A stretch of DNA of 57,372 nt from Welwitschia mirabilis. Taxonomy: Eukaryota > Gnetophyta > Gnetopsida > Welwitschiales. Where the stretch lies: positions 109,524,273 through 109,581,644 of the forward strand of contig JBOZIK010000001.1 in the NCBI GenBank assembly GCA_051453625.1, in the 5' to 3' direction. Shown here piece after piece: positions 54,518 to 57,372 of the stretch. The notes under the pieces were generated by a model that saw only the letters and a list, made by a program, of their open reading frames with translations, did not search any database and was not told the origin of the DNA. Every line of letters starts with the position of its first letter. The first letter of the stretch is position 1. The translations under genes and the position numbers were made by a program.

Positions 54518-56228
54518 TGTTGCAATGTGAATTTATGCAATCTTGAAGTTCTTTAGTAAATGTATAAATCAAATTACTTACAGAAAAACACATGCTAGTA
54601 TAGATAAGAGTTTACTCGAATATCATAATCCCAACAAAGGTACTAGACTCAAAGTTGGTGAATTGATTTCCAAAGGTATTTTTAGTTTTTTTATCTTTTA
54701 ATAATTAAAAGTAAATAACAAAGTGAATGCAATGCAATTAGAAATAAAATAAATTCTATTAAATCCTAATCCTCTTATTATAAGAACTAGCTTCTCTATA
54801 ATTCAAATCAATTAAGAAGAGTACTTAACTTATTTCTAATTAATATAAACTATGAGATATACGAAATCAAATATGCAATGTAATGTGAAATGGAAATGGA
54901 ATAACAATGCAAATATAAACTAACTAAATTCAACCTTAACAAAGGTTTTTTTTTATGATTTAAATAAATCACAGAATCCTCACTTAAACTATAACCAACT
55001 TAAACCATAAGTAATATAAATAGAATTGGAATGAAAAGAGTAATTATATAAGAACTTTACATCCAATTGAAAAAAAAGTAGAAGTATCTTAATGGAAGAG
55101 AATTAGCCTAAGACTAAGGGGACATCTCTTTGTAGCTACTGGATGGACCTCTTGTCCTTCAATCTTTTTTCACAAGCATATCAAGTATAAAATATGAAAA
55201 TAGAAATGGAGGAGGGGAAGGGTATTTATAATCTTACATTAAAATTATAGACTCTCAACCCTNNNNNNNNNNNNNNNNNNNNNNNNNNNNNNNNNNNNNN
55301 NNNNNNNNNNNNNNNNNNNNNNNNNNNNNNNNNNNNNNNNNNNNNNNNNNNNNNNNNNNNNNNNNNNNNNNNNNNNNNNNNNNNNNNNNNNNNNNNNNNN
55401 NNNNNNNNNNNNNNNNNNNNNNNNNNNNNNNNNNNNNNNNNNNNNNNNNNNNNNNNNNNNNNNNNNNNNNNNNNNNNNNNNNNNNNNNNNNNNNNNNNNN
55501 NNNNNNNNNNNNNNNNNNNNNNNNNNNNNNNNNNNNNNNNNNNNNNNNNNNNNNNNNNNNNNNNNNNNNNNNNNNNNNNNNNNNNNNNNNNNNNNNNNNN
55601 NNNNNNNNNNNNNNNNNNNNNNNNNNNNNNNNNNNNNNNNNNNNNNNNNNNNNNNNNNNNNNNNNNNNNNNNNNNNNNNNNNNNNNNNNNNNNNNNNNNN
55701 NNNNNNNNNNNNNNNNNNNNNNNNNNNNNNNNNNNNNNNNNNNNNNNNNNNNNNNNNNNNNNNNNNNNNNNNNNNNNNNNNNNNNNNNNNNNNNNNNNNN
55801 NNNNNNNNNNNNNNNNNNNNNNNNNNNNNNNNNNNNNNNNNNNNNNNNNNNNNNNNNNNNNNNNNNNNNNNNNNNNNNNNNNNNNNNNNNNNNNNNNNNN
55901 NNNNNNNNNNNNNNNNNNNNNNNNNNNNNNNNNNNNNNNNNNNNNNNNNNNNNNNNNNNNNNNCTATCATGGAGATAATAAAGGGGATAATAAGTTTTCT
56001 TATCTCTAATATCAAAAGTAAATCAATCTTTTATATGGTAAATCCTTCTTCCATGTATGCAGTGTCAGAATAAGCCTGAGAAACCTTCAAATATGCTAAG
56101 AATAACATGTTTCAATTATTATCTTATGAGATCTCTATAATCATTACTATTGCATCCAAACTTGTATAAATGTCCTACAAAAGCACTCAAAATACACCAT
56201 CAAATTCCTAAAAATTGGCATTATAATA
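54518..56228 (-). repeat. 5' LTR of E3 (with 701-N gap)
   Basis: It begins TGTTGCAATGTGAATTTATG and ends ttggcattataata; CA has decayed to TA. It pairs with 44094-45326. Without N it is 1010 bp against 1233 bp in the partner. Confidence 0.85.
55263..55963. other. Assembly gap (701 N) in E3 5' LTR, probably oversized
   Basis: The partner LTR predicts only about 195-225 bp here (44869-45062). Confidence 0.95.
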
Positions 56229-56233
56229 CATTT
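56229..56233. repeat. Right target site duplication of E3 (CATTT)
   Basis: Exact match to 44089-44093. Confidence 0.8.
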
Positions 56234-56238
56234 CTTCT

Positions 56239-56281
<43 letters not shown>

Positions 56282-57372
56282 TTCTTTTATTTTCTTAATT
56301 ATGAAGCTTGGAGCTTGAAACCTTGAAGCTTAGGAGCTTAAAGCTAAGAAACTCTTAAGCTTGAATCTTCGTCATCTATAATTATGAAGGTATTACTAAT
56401 ATTTCCAAGTAAGCTCCTTACTCTTGTTTTCATATGTTCTTCTTTTTCTATTAGAATGATGTGATATTTAATTATGGAATTATTTATAACTTTTATCCAA
56501 TTATGTTAGAAAATATTTTTCCTTCCCATTCACATCCACCAAGAAGTTATAGTGAGATATGAAGGGGTCTTTTATGCTTGATGATGATGGATTACTAATA
56601 AATGATTATGATCAAGTGCCTAGGAGTTTCACTATTAAAAAAAAACAAAAGAAAATTATAGTACCCATGTTTATTTTAGTCTTATATTTATTTTTATCTA
56701 TTGTGCATTAGGACCATCTTATTACGGGTAAATTCTGAGCCTCAAAATTCTCTTTAGGCTAGTTCTCTTTCACAAAAAATCTCAATGCTCAAAGTAAATT
56801 TTTTTTTGAATTAATTTAATTTTTTCTTTTTACAATGAGTATTTTGTTTTTACAATTGATTTCTATTTCTATAATTAATTAGTTAGTATGTTCATTATTT
56901 TACTGATCTATTCTATTTCTTAAGTAGTTGTAGAAATTTTATCATATTTTTGTTATGATAAAAATTAAATTTTCAGAATAGAAGCATAGGATAAAAACAC
57001 CATATCTTAATAGGTATAAATTAGTGATTTTTTTTAATTTTAGAAATGTAGTATAAATGGGAAAATTTAAAAATATTAATTTTTTTGATAAGTAATTATT
57101 TTTAAAATATTTATTTCTTAAAATATGTTAGAAAATAAATGCAAAAAACAGTAAGCAAGTAATTTACATTTTTATATCTATCCATTACTATATTTGTAAA
57201 GGAGCATCCTACGTCATAGAAAATTGAATACACTTTCCAAAAAATCTTGAATCATTCAAAACCTTAAAGTATAATCAAAGTTATGATTATTTTAGTGTAG
57301 GGTGGTAGGACTATAATTTTAGAAAATTGGTAGTTTTAGCCTTAAAAGATAAAGTCAGAAATAAAAATTTTA
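56234..57372 (+). other. Probable remainder of the E4 LTR and flank; no gene
   Basis: Joining 44093 to 56234 restores a continuous pre-E3 sequence: T/C-rich leader, (TC)n(TA)n, an AAGCTT-rich stretch (56304-56372), then AT-rich DNA. LTRs of plant chromoviruses often have such a leader after the TATA box. The LTR end could not be fixed. No open frame or RNA gene. Confidence 0.45.
56237..56281. repeat. (TC)n(TA)n compound microsatellite
   Basis: About ten TC then ten TA dinucleotides, 4 bp beyond the E3 target duplication. Confidence 0.95.

Larger units (their letters stand above)
44094..56228 (-). mobile_element. E3: complete minus-strand Athila/Tat-like Gypsy nested in E4
   Basis: Reading leftwards: 5' LTR 56228-54518, primer site 54514-54498, leader, gag, protease, RT, RNase H, integrase, a second integrase-tail copy, 3' UTR and 3' LTR 45326-44094. 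CATTT flanks both ends. It is the most complete member of the E0-E3 family here, but all frames have stops, the RT active site has lost an Asp and the protease loop is altered. Its 12.1-kb length includes N gaps, one of them probably oversized. Confidence 0.87.

Noticed and set aside
56237-56281. Microsatellite as an origin or promoter signal
   Set aside because: Plain (TC)n(TA)n repeat with no supporting context.

Overview
The window looks like nuclear, intergenic, heterochromatin-type DNA from a land plant, probably an angiosperm. It is very AT-rich, and no host gene, tRNA or rRNA could be recognised. Almost everything identifiable is an old, stop-riddled LTR retrotransposon. The evidence is plant-style Ty3/Gypsy proteins of the Athila/Tat kind (degenerate tRNA-Asp primer sites; an RT region of the DHFPLPF...FLDGYSGYNQI type), a plant Ty1/Copia element with an initiator-Met primer site, and a chromovirus-like Gypsy. 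No prokaryotic signals (operons, Shine-Dalgarno sites, CRISPR) are present. The sequence is a draft assembly with nine N gaps.

Layout. 1-2268: 5' end of a minus-strand Gypsy (E0: gag start, primer site, complete 5' LTR) running off the left edge. 2269-12363: plus-strand Gypsy of the same family (E1) with a truncated 5' LTR, gag, protease, RT, RNase H, integrase, long 3' UTR and a complete 3' LTR. 12490-13430: fragment of another Gypsy (protease to start of RT). 13440-16340: no assigned content. 16340-16886 and 25525-26405: two halves of one ~100-bp tandem repeat array, split by a minus-strand Gypsy (E2, 16887-25519). E2 has two LTRs and a 5-bp target duplication but lacks most of pol and carries an unusual acidic decayed reading frame. 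26488-27890: solo Copia LTR, minus strand. 27971-38539: complete Ty1/Copia element (E5), plus strand, with an exact TATTA target duplication and a ~2.9-kb region between pol and the 3' LTR. 38545-44093: plus-strand chromovirus-like Gypsy (E4) whose 3' LTR starts at 43031. That LTR is interrupted by a full minus-strand Athila/Tat-like Gypsy (E3, 44094-56228, exact CATTT target duplication). 56234-57372: microsatellite and AT-rich sequence, probably the rest of the E4 LTR plus flank.

How it fits together. E0, E1, E2 and E3 are one family: they share LTRs of about 1.2 kb, the primer site, gag and a long 3' UTR. They differ in orientation and in what has been lost. Nothing here is likely to be functional. 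Every coding region has many stops and frameshifts, and two of the three RT active sites that can be read have lost an aspartate. The mismatches in the primer sites are almost all C-to-T or G-to-A, as expected for long-methylated, silenced DNA. The window's interest lies in its nesting history, the split satellite, the clustered palindromic motifs in LTRs and UTRs, and the unusual frame in E2. I did not find a convincing new biological system with an intact gene set.
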